Source: CBFGTA01 sp965651595 | Lineage (GTDB): Bacteria > Actinomycetota > Actinomycetes > S36-B12 > UBA10799 | Direction of reading: 5' to 3' | DNA: 5,093 nucleotides | Assembly: GCA_965651595.1 (NCBI GenBank) | Contig: CBFGTA010000133.1 | Coordinates: 1 to 5,093, forward strand | In this document: in pieces, positions 1 to 5,093 of the stretch | Numbering within the stretch: the first letter of the stretch is position 1 | How the letters are laid out: each line of letters starts with the position of its first letter | The notes under the pieces: generated by a model | What the model was told of the DNA's origin: nothing | What the model saw: only the letters and a program-made list of their open reading frames with translations | The model's database searches: none | Translations under genes and position numbers: made by a program

Positions 1-384
1 CCTTTCTGGTCCGTGGACGCAGACTGACACCCGCGTTGCTCTGTGAACGAGGTGGCAGTCGAGTTGCGTGGTGACCGGTAAACGGTCAACCACGCTGTGG
101 TGGCTGATGGCGCCGCGCTGGTGGATCACCCCGACAGGTTCGTAGAAGCCACTGCTTTGGGTTGGGGTGAGGTGCTATGAGCCAGGATCGGGCTCTATCT
201 GCGTCAGGATTTCTCCACCTAGGTCGTCGATGTCGGCAAAAGCCAGTTGCTCGATGCTGTTCCTGGCCGCAGCGGGAAAGCGCCAAGTGGATGACTGGCG
301 AACCGGGATCAGGATTGGCTCGATCAGATCCGCTGGGCAACCCTGGACCTGTCGGCTCCCTACAGGTCGGTGTTCGACACGATA
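1..384 (+). pseudogene. ISL3-family transposase remnant (degraded, partial)
   Basis: Frame 1 of the + strand reads as the middle of an ISL3 (IS204/IS1001/IS1096/IS1165) transposase, of the actinobacterial type as I recall it. Recognisable stretches are GAALVDHPDRF (109-141), ALG-x-x-EVL (154-177), QDFST followed by VVDV (205-234), QLLDAVPGRSGKA (244-282) and IRWATLDLSAPYRSVFDT (328-381). In-frame stops interrupt it at 25-27, 79-81, 178-180, 220-222 and 292-294. The Asp that I expect in the ALGLDE motif (first catalytic acidic residue) is Gly here (codon 166-168), while the Asp of TLDLS (346-348) remains. After about position 384 the similarity stops: the ADPFHVVKLAN-type block that should follow is missing, so the gene is also truncated or rearranged. 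The 5' part lies beyond the left edge. It cannot make a working enzyme. Family assignment is from memory of conserved motifs, without a database search. Confidence 0.82.
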
Positions 385-641
385 GACAGACCCGCTGTGA
401 TTCGCTTCGACTTCCCTCCGAAACTTGACGACAGTGGTCGGATGAGCTGCCACATCAGCCAGGGCTTCCTCGTGGACCCACTTGAACTCTGTGGCGATAG
501 TTGTTGGGGGAGAGATGTACAGGTGTAGCGGGTCTGTTGGGGATGGCCCGGTCACGGCAGTAGCGGGCGAATAAGGGCATCCTGGTTTCGTGTCGGGCGC
601 ATAGCAAGGCGGGCTTCCTTGCGGTGGGAGGTTTCCGGCGT

Positions 642-662
642 CGCAGTCATGCCATGACTGTG
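642..662. repeat. Perfect 8+8 bp palindrome, operator- or site-like
   Basis: CAGTCATG (644-651) and CATGACTG (653-660) are exact inverted repeats around a single C. The symmetry extends outward through a G-T and a C-G match. A compact dyad like this can be a binding site for a dimeric DNA-binding protein or a small hairpin. No promoter-proximal gene is evident next to it, so no function is assigned. Confidence 0.55.
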
Positions 663-673
663 CGCATATCGTG

Positions 674-705
674 GCAACATCTCGACTTGTTGCAACATCT
701 CGACT
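674..705. repeat. 14-bp direct repeat, two copies, period 18
   Basis: GCAACATCTCGACT occurs exactly at 674-687 and 692-705 with the spacer TTGT between. The junction makes a 10-bp palindrome, TGTTGCAACA (688-697). GCAACA (674-679) can also pair with TGTTGC (688-693). The repeat begins 12 bases after the palindrome at 642-662. It may be an insertion-sequence end, a tandem operator, or a short duplication; the sequence alone does not decide. Confidence 0.6.
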
Positions 706-782
706 ACAGGATCGCAGGGCTGTGGTTTCTAGTTTGGGTATTCAACGGCAATCACCTAGATCGCGAACCCGCTAGTCCATAC

Positions 783-828
783 CCGAAAAAGGCCCCCAAC
801 CCGCGGGGCAGGTCAGGGGCCCTTTCGG
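783..828 (-). terminator. Hairpin terminator downstream of glnA
   Basis: CCGAAA (783-788) plus GGCCCC (791-796) pair with GGGGCC (816-821) plus TTTCGG (823-828), giving a 12-bp stem with a small internal loop. The hairpin begins 12 bases beyond the glnA stop. Read on the - strand, the descending arm ends in CCTTTTTCGG, so a short U run follows the GC-rich part. This is a typical intrinsic terminator, possibly active in both directions. Confidence 0.8.
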
Positions 829-839
829 AACAGCTAGCT

Positions 840-2282
840 CTAGATGTCGTAATACAGCTCGAACTCGTGCGGGTGGGGCCGCAGGCGAATCGGGTCGATC
901 TCGCGCTCCCGCTTGTAGGCGAGCCACGTTTCGATCAGGTCCGGGGTGAAGACGTTGCCTTCCGTGAGGAAGTCGTGATCGTCTTCGAGTGCCAGCAGTG
1001 CACCTTCTAGCGATGACGGCACGGTCGGGATCGCAGCGGCTTCCTCGGGGGGTAGCTCGTAGAGATCCTTGTCGACCGGGTCGGCGGGGTCGATCTTGTT
1101 CTTGATGCCGTCGAGGCCGGCCATCATCATGGCGGAGAACGCCAGGTACGGGTTGCTCGACGGGTCCGGCACGCGGAACTCGATCCGCTTGGCCTTCGGG
1201 TTCGCTCCCGTGATCGGGATGCGGATGCACGCCGAGCGGTTGCGCTGCGAGTACACCAGGTTCACCGGAGCCTCGAAGCCGGGCACCAGACGGTGGTACG
1301 AGTTCACCGATGGGTTCGTGAACGCCAACAGTGCCGGAGCGTGCTTGAGTAGTCCGCCGATGTACCAGCGAGCCATATCCGATAGACCCGCGTAGCCGAG
1401 CTCGTCGTAGAACAACGGATCGCCGTTCTTCCAAATCGACTGGTGCGTGTGCATGCCGGAACCGTTGTCACCGAAGACCGGCTTCGGCATGAAGGTGGCC
1501 GACAGGTTGTTGCGCCAAGCCACGTTCTTGATCACGTACTTGAACAACATCACCTGGTCAGCAGCGTGCAACAAAGTATTGAACTTGTAGTTGATTTCCG
1601 CCTGGCCCGCGCCACCGACCTCGTGGTGCGCCCGCTCGACCTGCAGGCCAACGCTCAGCAAAGCCTGGGTCATCTCGTCGCGCAGATCAGCGAAGTGATC
1701 CACCGGGGGAACCGGGAAGTAGCCACCCTTGTAGGGGGTCTTGTAGCCCAGGTTGCCGCCCTCTTCTTCGCGGCCACTGTTCCACTTGGCTTCCACCGAG
1801 TCCAGGAAGTAGTACCCGGCCGACTCTTTCGTCTCGAAGCGCACGTCGTTGAACACGTAGAACTCGGCCTCGGGGCCGAAGTACGCCGTGTCGCCAATGC
1901 CGGTGCTGGCCAGGTAGGCCTCCGCCTTCGCCGCCACCTGACGGGGATCGCGCGAATACGGCTCGTCGGTGAACGGATCGCGAATCGAGAAGTTCATCAC
2001 CAGCGTCTTCTCGGCCCGGAACGGATCCACGAACGCGGTCTGCACGTCGGGGATCAACTTCATGTCGGACTCGTGAATCGCCTGGAACCCGCGAATCGAC
2101 GACCCGTCAAACATCTGGCCATCGGTGAACAGGCTCTCGTCGACAGATTCGACGGGAACGTTGAAGTGCTGCATGACGCCCGGCAAGTCGCAGAACCGCA
2201 CATCGACGAACTTCACGTCGTTGTCGCGGATGAACTTGCGCACATCATCGGGATTCTTGAACGTCGGCTTGTGGTGAGACAT
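840..2282 (-). CDS. glnA: Glutamine synthetase type I, beta subtype (GlnA1)
   Basis: Cytoplasmic dodecameric enzyme that makes glutamine from glutamate, ammonia and ATP, the main route of ammonium assimilation. The 480-residue product has the usual length and all landmark motifs: metal/substrate glutamates in FGPEAEF (E138, E140) and HHEVGGAGQAEI (E221, E229), H278 in GSGMHTHQS, flap glutamate E337 in RLVPGFEAP, arginines 349 and 354 in NRSACIRIP, and E368/R370 in RIEFRVPDPSSNPY. Tyr408 in KDLYELPPEE matches the tyrosine adenylylated by GlnE (Tyr397 in E. coli), so the enzyme is probably under covalent control. The overall match is to actinobacterial GlnA1. The start at 2282 is chosen over an in-frame ATG at 2327 because it has a strong Shine-Dalgarno at 2286-2294, whereas the upstream ATG overlaps the likely -10 box. 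It appears monocistronic, with its own promoter region and terminator. Confidence 0.97.
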   Translation of the reverse strand: MSHHKPTFKNPDDVRKFIRDNDVKFVDVRFCDLPGVMQHFNVPVESVDESLFTDGQMFDGSSIRGFQAIHESDMKLIPDVQTAFVDPFRAEKTLVMNFSIRDPFTDEPYSRDPRQVAAKAEAYLASTGIGDTAYFGPEAEFYVFNDVRFETKESAGYYFLDSVEAKWNSGREEEGGNLGYKTPYKGGYFPVPPVDHFADLRDEMTQALLSVGLQVERAHHEVGGAGQAEINYKFNTLLHAADQVMLFKYVIKNVAWRNNLSATFMPKPVFGDNGSGMHTHQSIWKNGDPLFYDELGYAGLSDMARWYIGGLLKHAPALLAFTNPSVNSYHRLVPGFEAPVNLVYSQRNRSACIRIPITGANPKAKRIEFRVPDPSSNPYLAFSAMMMAGLDGIKNKIDPADPVDKDLYELPPEEAAAIPTVPSSLEGALLALEDDHDFLTEGNVFTPDLIETWLAYKREREIDPIRLRPHPHEFELYYDI

Positions 2283-2285
2283 CCA

Positions 2286-2294
2286 CTCTCCTTT
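2286..2294 (-). promoter_or_regulatory. Ribosome binding site of glnA (decides the start)
   Basis: On the - strand AAAGGAGAG is followed by TGG and then ATG at 2282. The GGAG core is five bases from the start codon. This favours the 480-residue product over a 15-residue longer form beginning at 2327, which has no such site. Confidence 0.88.
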
Positions 2295-2323
2295 GAACGA
2301 GTTGTGGCCGTTGAACGTGCTCG

Positions 2324-2329
2324 ACATTA
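2324..2329 (-). promoter_or_regulatory. Candidate -10 box of the glnA promoter
   Basis: TAATGT (2329 down to 2324) fits TAnnnT and would put the transcript start near 2317, leaving a leader of about 35 bases that includes the Shine-Dalgarno. No good -35 hexamer lies 16-19 bases upstream. That position is taken by the GlnR-like box, which suits an activator-dependent promoter. Inferred from pattern only. Confidence 0.4.
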
Positions 2330-2339
2330 GGTGGCGGCT

Positions 2340-2377
2340 GTGTCGCGGCCGTATCTCCTATGTTGCGTTCACGTTAC
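2340..2377 (-). promoter_or_regulatory. GlnR-like binding box upstream of glnA
   Basis: On the - strand the sequence reads GTAAC-n6-GCAAC-n6-GATAC-n6-GACAC, which is four G-x-x-AC units spaced exactly 11 bp apart. The actinobacterial GlnR consensus, as I recall it, is gTnAC-n6-GaAAC-n6-GtnAC-n6-GAAAC. The first unit is a full match and the others each differ at one or two positions, with perfect phasing. GlnR is the OmpR-type global nitrogen regulator of many actinobacteria, and glnA is one of its classical targets. The box lies 58-95 bases before the glnA start codon, next to the presumed -10. Confidence 0.7.
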
Positions 2378-2433
2378 ATTCCCGGCGAGTTCACTCTCGG
2401 ATTGACCCCGTGTCGGGCAGCACACTCGAAGGC

Positions 2434-2462
2434 GGTGTCTTGGTTGACTGCACCGAGACACC
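2434..2462 (-). terminator. Hairpin downstream of the RTX-calpain gene
   Basis: GGTGTCTTGG (2434-2443) pairs with CCGAGACACC (2453-2462): ten pairs, one of them a T-G wobble, around a 9-base loop. It begins 24 bases after the stop of the upstream - strand gene and before the glnA promoter region, the expected place for a terminator. There is no U tract, so it may be a weak or Rho-assisted terminator or an RNA-stabilising hairpin. Confidence 0.55.
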
Positions 2463-2485
2463 ACCCAAGAGTCGGACATCCGGGA

Positions 2486-3877
2486 CTATTCGACGGGGCT
2501 TCCCCAGTTGACTCGACCCAGATTGCGGTCCTGCCAGATCTGGGCTGGAGTCAAGGTGACAAGTCCGTCGTTGGGGTTGTTATCCGGGCCGTAGTTGACG
2601 TTGCCGTCCGAGCCCCAGGGGTTGCGTAGCACGATCCCGGTGATTACTCCTCGAGCATTGCGCCGGAAGTCCCACACTGTGTAGGCATGAGCACCATTGA
2701 TCGTCGAAGCGGCGTTGAGAGTGACGGTCAGCCGCTCATAGCGGTTCCACCGCTGCCACAGCTTGTTCGCCAGGTCAGTCGAGTTGCTAGCGAACCGCCC
2801 AATGAACGGCGACGAGGATGAACGCGAACCGAAGTATCGGAACACATCGCCGGGCTGAGTCGAAGCGAGCCGTTCGAACCGACCCGACTCGTGTAACGCG
2901 ATTGCCTTCTCCGCCAACGGCACCCACAGTGCACCCTGAGGCCCCGGAGCTGCGCTGATGCGGGTGCGGCCATTGAATACCAGTCGGTCGTCGACGCGAT
3001 AGAACCTGTTGCCCAACTTCACGCCGTATGTTCCGTCCCCAAAGTCGGCCATGTTGCGGCGGACCGGCCCCGCGTACCCCCGCGGCGTCGCGTGAGCGAT
3101 CGACGACAGGGCCGACACGACCTTGCAGTCGCTGATATTGCCCTGGAAGATGTCAGTGGCGCGGGGGCCGTGGCTCGAGAACAGCGGACCCGGCACCGAC
3201 ACCCAACGCGCCCCAGCCGCGAGTGCGCGTCCCGGGGCCAGAGATGGGTTGTTCGGGCGATCGCCATCGAGGGTGAGGTCAGCCCCGTTGGCGAACGAAC
3301 TGACACGATGAACCGTGTCGTGGCGCGTGATGCCGCCTCCAAAATCGGAACGGTTGTTGCGATGGTCGATCCACAACGTGTCTCGTCCGCTTCCGCTGTC
3401 GATGACGTCATTCTCGGCGATGCCATCGAGTGAGACGAGAGTGTCGTCACCAGGCCCGCCTTCGAGCCGGTCACGGCCAGCGCCCCCAATGAGAGTGTCG
3501 TCGCCGGAACCACCAACCAGGATGTCGTTGCCGGGTCCGCCTGTGGCCAGGATCGGCTTGGTGTAGCCCGTCGCCCGGAAGAGGTCGTCGCGCGGCCCGC
3601 CAATGAACCGCACACTGTCGAAGCTCGCGGTGGGAACCACATAGTCGTTTCCAGCCCGCACCGACCGGTTCGTGCGAATCGTGGTCATCGAGCCGCGGTG
3701 GCCGATGCTGGCACGTTCCCCTCGACTGTCGGCCTCAATGACGAGGACACGGTTGACCACTCGGTAGCTGCCGTCCGTGGCGCTGGCCGCCGGTCCGGTC
3801 ACCACAACCAATCCCGTCCCCAGGATTGCTGGCGTCAGGGTCGCGGTAGCGATCCTCGTGCAAATACGTCGATTCAT
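2486..3877 (-). CDS. Secreted RTX-repeat protein with calpain-type cysteine peptidase domain
   Basis: The predicted 463-residue exported protein starts with a signal peptide: basic MNRRICTR, a hydrophobic core, and probable cleavage after ASA at residue 33. Residues 113-148 are four perfect tandem RTX nonapeptides (GGxGxDxLx), flanked by degenerate copies near 93-101 and 161-169; such repeats fold as a calcium-binding beta roll. Residues about 240-455 form a calpain (family C2) protease core: oxyanion-hole Gln245 and catalytic Cys251 in FQGNISDC, LWVPLAEKA (317-325), His397 in NGAHAYTV, and Asn419 in LRNPWG. The Gln-to-Cys spacing of six is that of calpains and papain. The Trp normally after the Cys is Lys252. 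There is no EF-hand or C2-like domain after the core. RTX repeats usually sit near the C-terminus of type I secreted proteins; here they are N-terminal and export looks Sec-dependent. Substrate unknown. A strong Shine-Dalgarno supports the start. It is divergent from the sigma factor gene. Confidence 0.9.
   Translation of the reverse strand: MNRRICTRIATATLTPAILGTGLVVVTGPAASATDGSYRVVNRVLVIEADSRGERASIGHRGSMTTIRTNRSVRAGNDYVVPTASFDSVRFIGGPRDDLFRATGYTKPILATGGPGNDILVGGSGDDTLIGGAGRDRLEGGPGDDTLVSLDGIAENDVIDSGSGRDTLWIDHRNNRSDFGGGITRHDTVHRVSSFANGADLTLDGDRPNNPSLAPGRALAAGARWVSVPGPLFSSHGPRATDIFQGNISDCKVVSALSSIAHATPRGYAGPVRRNMADFGDGTYGVKLGNRFYRVDDRLVFNGRTRISAAPGPQGALWVPLAEKAIALHESGRFERLASTQPGDVFRYFGSRSSSSPFIGRFASNSTDLANKLWQRWNRYERLTVTLNAASTINGAHAYTVWDFRRNARGVITGIVLRNPWGSDGNVNYGPDNNPNDGLVTLTPAQIWQDRNLGRVNWGSPVE
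3434..3541 (-). repeat. Coding region of four tandem RTX nonapeptides
   Basis: These 108 bases encode GGPGNDILV, GGSGDDTLI, GGAGRDRLE and GGPGDDTLV (residues 113-148). The Gly and Asp positions that bind calcium in the parallel beta roll are present in every copy. The block falls between the signal peptide and the protease core of the surrounding gene. Confidence 0.93.
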
Positions 3878-3881
3878 GATG

Positions 3882-3888
3882 ACTCCTT
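3882..3888 (-). promoter_or_regulatory. Ribosome binding site of the RTX-calpain gene
   Basis: AAGGAGT on the - strand lies four bases before the ATG at 3877 and supports that start. Just upstream in the presumed leader, GGGC (3907-3904) and GCCC (3899-3896) form a small hairpin closed by a GAAC loop. A further CC/GG pairing (3910-3909 with 3893-3892) brings it to within a few bases of the Shine-Dalgarno. Confidence 0.85.
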
Positions 3889-3961
3889 CGTCCAGGGGCG
3901 TTCGCCCAGGTGCAAGTAGGAGTCGGTCGCATGGGAAAACGAAACACTTTTTCTACGAGAT

Positions 3962-4011
3962 TTTTCTGCCCCTGATTTCTGCCCGTGAATCCCGCACTAA
4001 ATCCCGCACTG
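3962..4011. repeat. Two pairs of short tandem repeats in the divergent intergenic region
   Basis: Four units of 12-13 bases follow one another: TTTTCTGCCCCTG (3962-3974), ATTTCTGCCCGTG (3975-3987), AATCCCGCACTA (3988-3999) and AATCCCGCACTG (4000-4011). The first two share TTTCTGCCC and the last two share AATCCCGCACT exactly. Spacing near one helical turn places equivalent bases on roughly the same DNA face, as in tandem operators. They lie between two divergent genes, about 85-116 bases before the calpain start and 72-121 before the sigma start. Confidence 0.55.
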
Positions 4012-4045
4012 GCTTGGTCGCCGATGGAGCACTCGGGGGCGTTTG

Positions 4046-4076
4046 TTGGACCCACTGGCCCGACAAGCCGTACGAT
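4046..4076 (+). promoter_or_regulatory. Candidate promoter of the sigma factor gene (leaderless transcript)
   Basis: TACGAT (4071-4076) fits a -10 element, with TTGGAC (4046-4051) as a possible -35 at a 19-base spacing. The start codon at 4083 is the seventh base after the -10, where transcription would begin, so the mRNA would be leaderless. This agrees with the lack of any Shine-Dalgarno before 4083. Leaderless genes are common in actinobacteria. Confidence 0.42.
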
Positions 4077-4082
4077 GATCAC

Positions 4083-5093
4083 ATGGAACCCGATCCGACC
4101 GAACCCGTTGTGAACGGAACCGGGTCGGAGGACGAACGGATCGTCGCGGCCATGCGGCGCGGAGACCAGCAAGCGTGGGGGATGCTCTACGAGGCGTACT
4201 CCGATCGCATGTACTCCTACGCCTACTCACTGACCGGCGACATTCATGCCGCAGCCGATATTGCCCAAGAAACTGTCCTCATTGCGATCGACCAGATTCA
4301 GCAACTACGCGACCCGAGATGTCTGCGCCCATGGATGTACGCAATCTGCCGGAGCCGCTGCCACAGTCTGTTTCGATCCGGGGCTCGAGTCGTGTCGGCA
4401 GAAGGCCAGCTCGATCAACGATTGGCTGGCGGGGCCGCCGACCTAGCCACCAGCGACGACCCCACCTCCGCTCGTGAGGCTCAGGAACTCGTATCCGCCG
4501 CACTGGCAGGGCTGAGCTCGACTGACCGCGAGATCATCGAACTTGCCATTCGCCACGACCTCGACGTCGCCGACATCGCGCGCGCAATGGGGTCGACGCC
4601 GGATGCGACCAGAGCGAAGCTATCTCGGGCACGGAGCCAACTCGGGCAGGCGATTGAAGCACTCGTACTGTTCCGCTCGCGCGACGTGGACTGCACCGAA
4701 CTGCGTCAACTGCAAGCAGTGCCCGACTTCACTGCGCTTGTCCGCAAACGCATCGCCCGCCACGCCCGGAAGTGTTCTGTCTGCGGACCCGAACAACGAA
4801 AGACGGCTCGGTCCGTCGCGATCGTCACCATCCCGCTGCTACTCATTCCCGCCGGTCTACGGGCCGGGCACGCACCTGCCGGGCCAGACAGCCTCGTCGC
4901 GGCGACCGTTCCCTCCTCGTCGGGACTAGCCATGGTTCGATTCGATGCCAACGGGTGGCCGGCGCTCGCCAGCCGTGCCACCCACAAGGCGGCAGTTCTC
5001 GTGGGCGCGGGCGTCGCGGCAGCCGGACTCGTTGTTGCGGCACTCGTAGCCATTCCGGCAGTCACTGATTCGACCGAACCATCCCGCGCAGCC
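4083..5093 (+). CDS. ECF sigma factor with fused zinc-finger and membrane segment (3' partial)
   Basis: The frame is open for 337 codons from ATG 4083 to the right edge with no stop. Residues about 29-98 are sigma region 2 (LYEAYSDRMYSYAYSLTGD, then ADIAQETVL and LRPWMYAICRSRC). An acidic linker follows. Residues about 132-190 are region 4 with its helix-turn-helix (LSSTDREIIELA, DVADIARAMG, ATRAKLSRARSQL). ECF factors usually end near residue 190. Here the chain continues with Cys204 and H227-x3-C231-x2-C234, the pattern of zinc-binding anti-sigma (zf-HC2) domains. A hydrophobic stretch (245-259) and a clear transmembrane helix (about 303-327) follow, then a Ser/Thr/Pro-containing tail. Similar extensions occur in streptomycete sigma factors. 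I infer a sigma factor held at the membrane by its own C-terminus. No Shine-Dalgarno is visible; the start is the first in-frame ATG and fits a leaderless transcript. The target promoters and signal are unknown. Confidence 0.88.
   Translation, partial: MEPDPTEPVVNGTGSEDERIVAAMRRGDQQAWGMLYEAYSDRMYSYAYSLTGDIHAAADIAQETVLIAIDQIQQLRDPRCLRPWMYAICRSRCHSLFRSGARVVSAEGQLDQRLAGGAADLATSDDPTSAREAQELVSAALAGLSSTDREIIELAIRHDLDVADIARAMGSTPDATRAKLSRARSQLGQAIEALVLFRSRDVDCTELRQLQAVPDFTALVRKRIARHARKCSVCGPEQRKTARSVAIVTIPLLLIPAGLRAGHAPAGPDSLVAATVPSSSGLAMVRFDANGWPALASRATHKAAVLVGAGVAAAGLVVAALVAIPAVTDSTEPSRAA

Larger units (their letters stand above)
385..781. other. Gene-poor stretch between transposon remnant and glnA terminator
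   Basis: I see no convincing gene in this stretch. The transposase frame runs on to a stop at 526-528 but no longer resembles the family. Open frames exist on both strands (for example - strand 555 to 175, and + strand from 624 into glnA). They lack recognisable motifs or good ribosome sites, and they overlap other sequence antisense. What it does contain is a cluster of repeat structures: a 6-bp hairpin (604-622), an exact palindrome (644-660) and a 14-bp direct repeat (674-705). Decayed mobile-element DNA is the simplest explanation. Confidence 0.5.

Noticed and set aside
66..95. Strong 12-pair hairpin with one bulge (GCGTGGT-GACCG with CGGTC-A-ACCACGC)
   Set aside because: It lies inside the transposase remnant, across codons still recognisable as transposase. 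No U tract and no gene end accompany it, so a terminator or RNA role is not supported.
175..555. Open frame of 126 codons on the - strand, whose frame stays open to position 1 after a single TAG
   Set aside because: It runs antisense to the ISL3 transposase remnant. Its length is explained by the codon structure of that old gene, and it shows no motif or ribosome site.
569..622. Possible ISL3 terminal inverted repeat and short hairpin GCAAGG-n7-CCTTGC (604-622)
   Set aside because: A weak resemblance to ISL3 ends, but the orientation does not match the remnant upstream and no partner end is visible, so no IS boundary is called.
624..1010. Open frame of 128 codons on the + strand
   Set aside because: It runs through the direct repeats and the glnA terminator hairpin and then antisense into glnA. 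No recognisable protein.
772..1434. Open frame of 220 codons on the - strand
   Set aside because: It is an alternative reading frame of glnA with Arg/Pro/Gly-rich low-complexity composition.
1443..2330. Open frame of 295 codons on the + strand
   Set aside because: It is entirely antisense to glnA, a certain gene, and is a product of its GC-rich codon pattern.
3019..3642. Open frame of 207 codons on the - strand
   Set aside because: It is a shifted frame of the RTX-calpain gene, Ser/Arg/Thr-rich, with no motifs.
3735..4172. Open frame of 145 codons on the - strand spanning the divergent intergenic region
   Set aside because: It overlaps the start of the calpain gene in another frame and the sigma gene antisense, and it crosses the promoter region. 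No support beyond being open.
1..5093. tRNA, rRNA, CRISPR array, riboswitch
   Set aside because: I saw no repeat-spacer pattern, cloverleaf or conserved rRNA or riboswitch sequence on either strand.

Overview
The window comes from a high-GC Gram-positive bacterium (Actinobacteria). The evidence is an actinobacterial GlnA1-type glutamine synthetase, a GlnR-like box in front of it, GC-rich third codon positions, and an ECF sigma factor whose C-terminal extension resembles those of streptomycetes and their relatives. I cannot name a genus.

Layout from left to right. Positions 1-384 hold the decayed middle of an ISL3-family transposase gene (+ strand), entering from the left edge and broken by at least five in-frame stops and a lost catalytic Asp. 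Positions 385-780 hold no convincing gene. They contain an exact 8+8 bp palindrome and a 14-bp direct repeat of unknown role. A GC-rich hairpin at 783-828 ends glnA, which lies on the - strand (840-2282) with a strong Shine-Dalgarno, a -10-like hexamer and a four-part GlnR-like box upstream (2340-2377). A second hairpin (2434-2462) ends the next - strand gene (2486-3877). That gene encodes a secreted protein with N-terminal RTX-type calcium-binding nonapeptides and a C-terminal calpain-type cysteine peptidase core with an intact Gln/Cys/His/Asn set. A 205-bp divergent intergenic region with short tandem repeats (3962-4011) separates it from a + strand gene starting at 4083. That last gene is open at the right edge. 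It encodes an ECF sigma factor carrying a fused zinc-finger (anti-sigma-like) segment and at least one membrane helix.

How the genes fit together. glnA looks like an independent, nitrogen-controlled housekeeping gene. The more interesting pair is the divergent one: a putative membrane-tethered sigma factor next to an exported, probably calcium-responsive cysteine protease. A regulatory link between them is my inference and is not shown by the sequence. The best candidates for something less described are the RTX-calpain architecture and its association with a self-tethered sigma factor.
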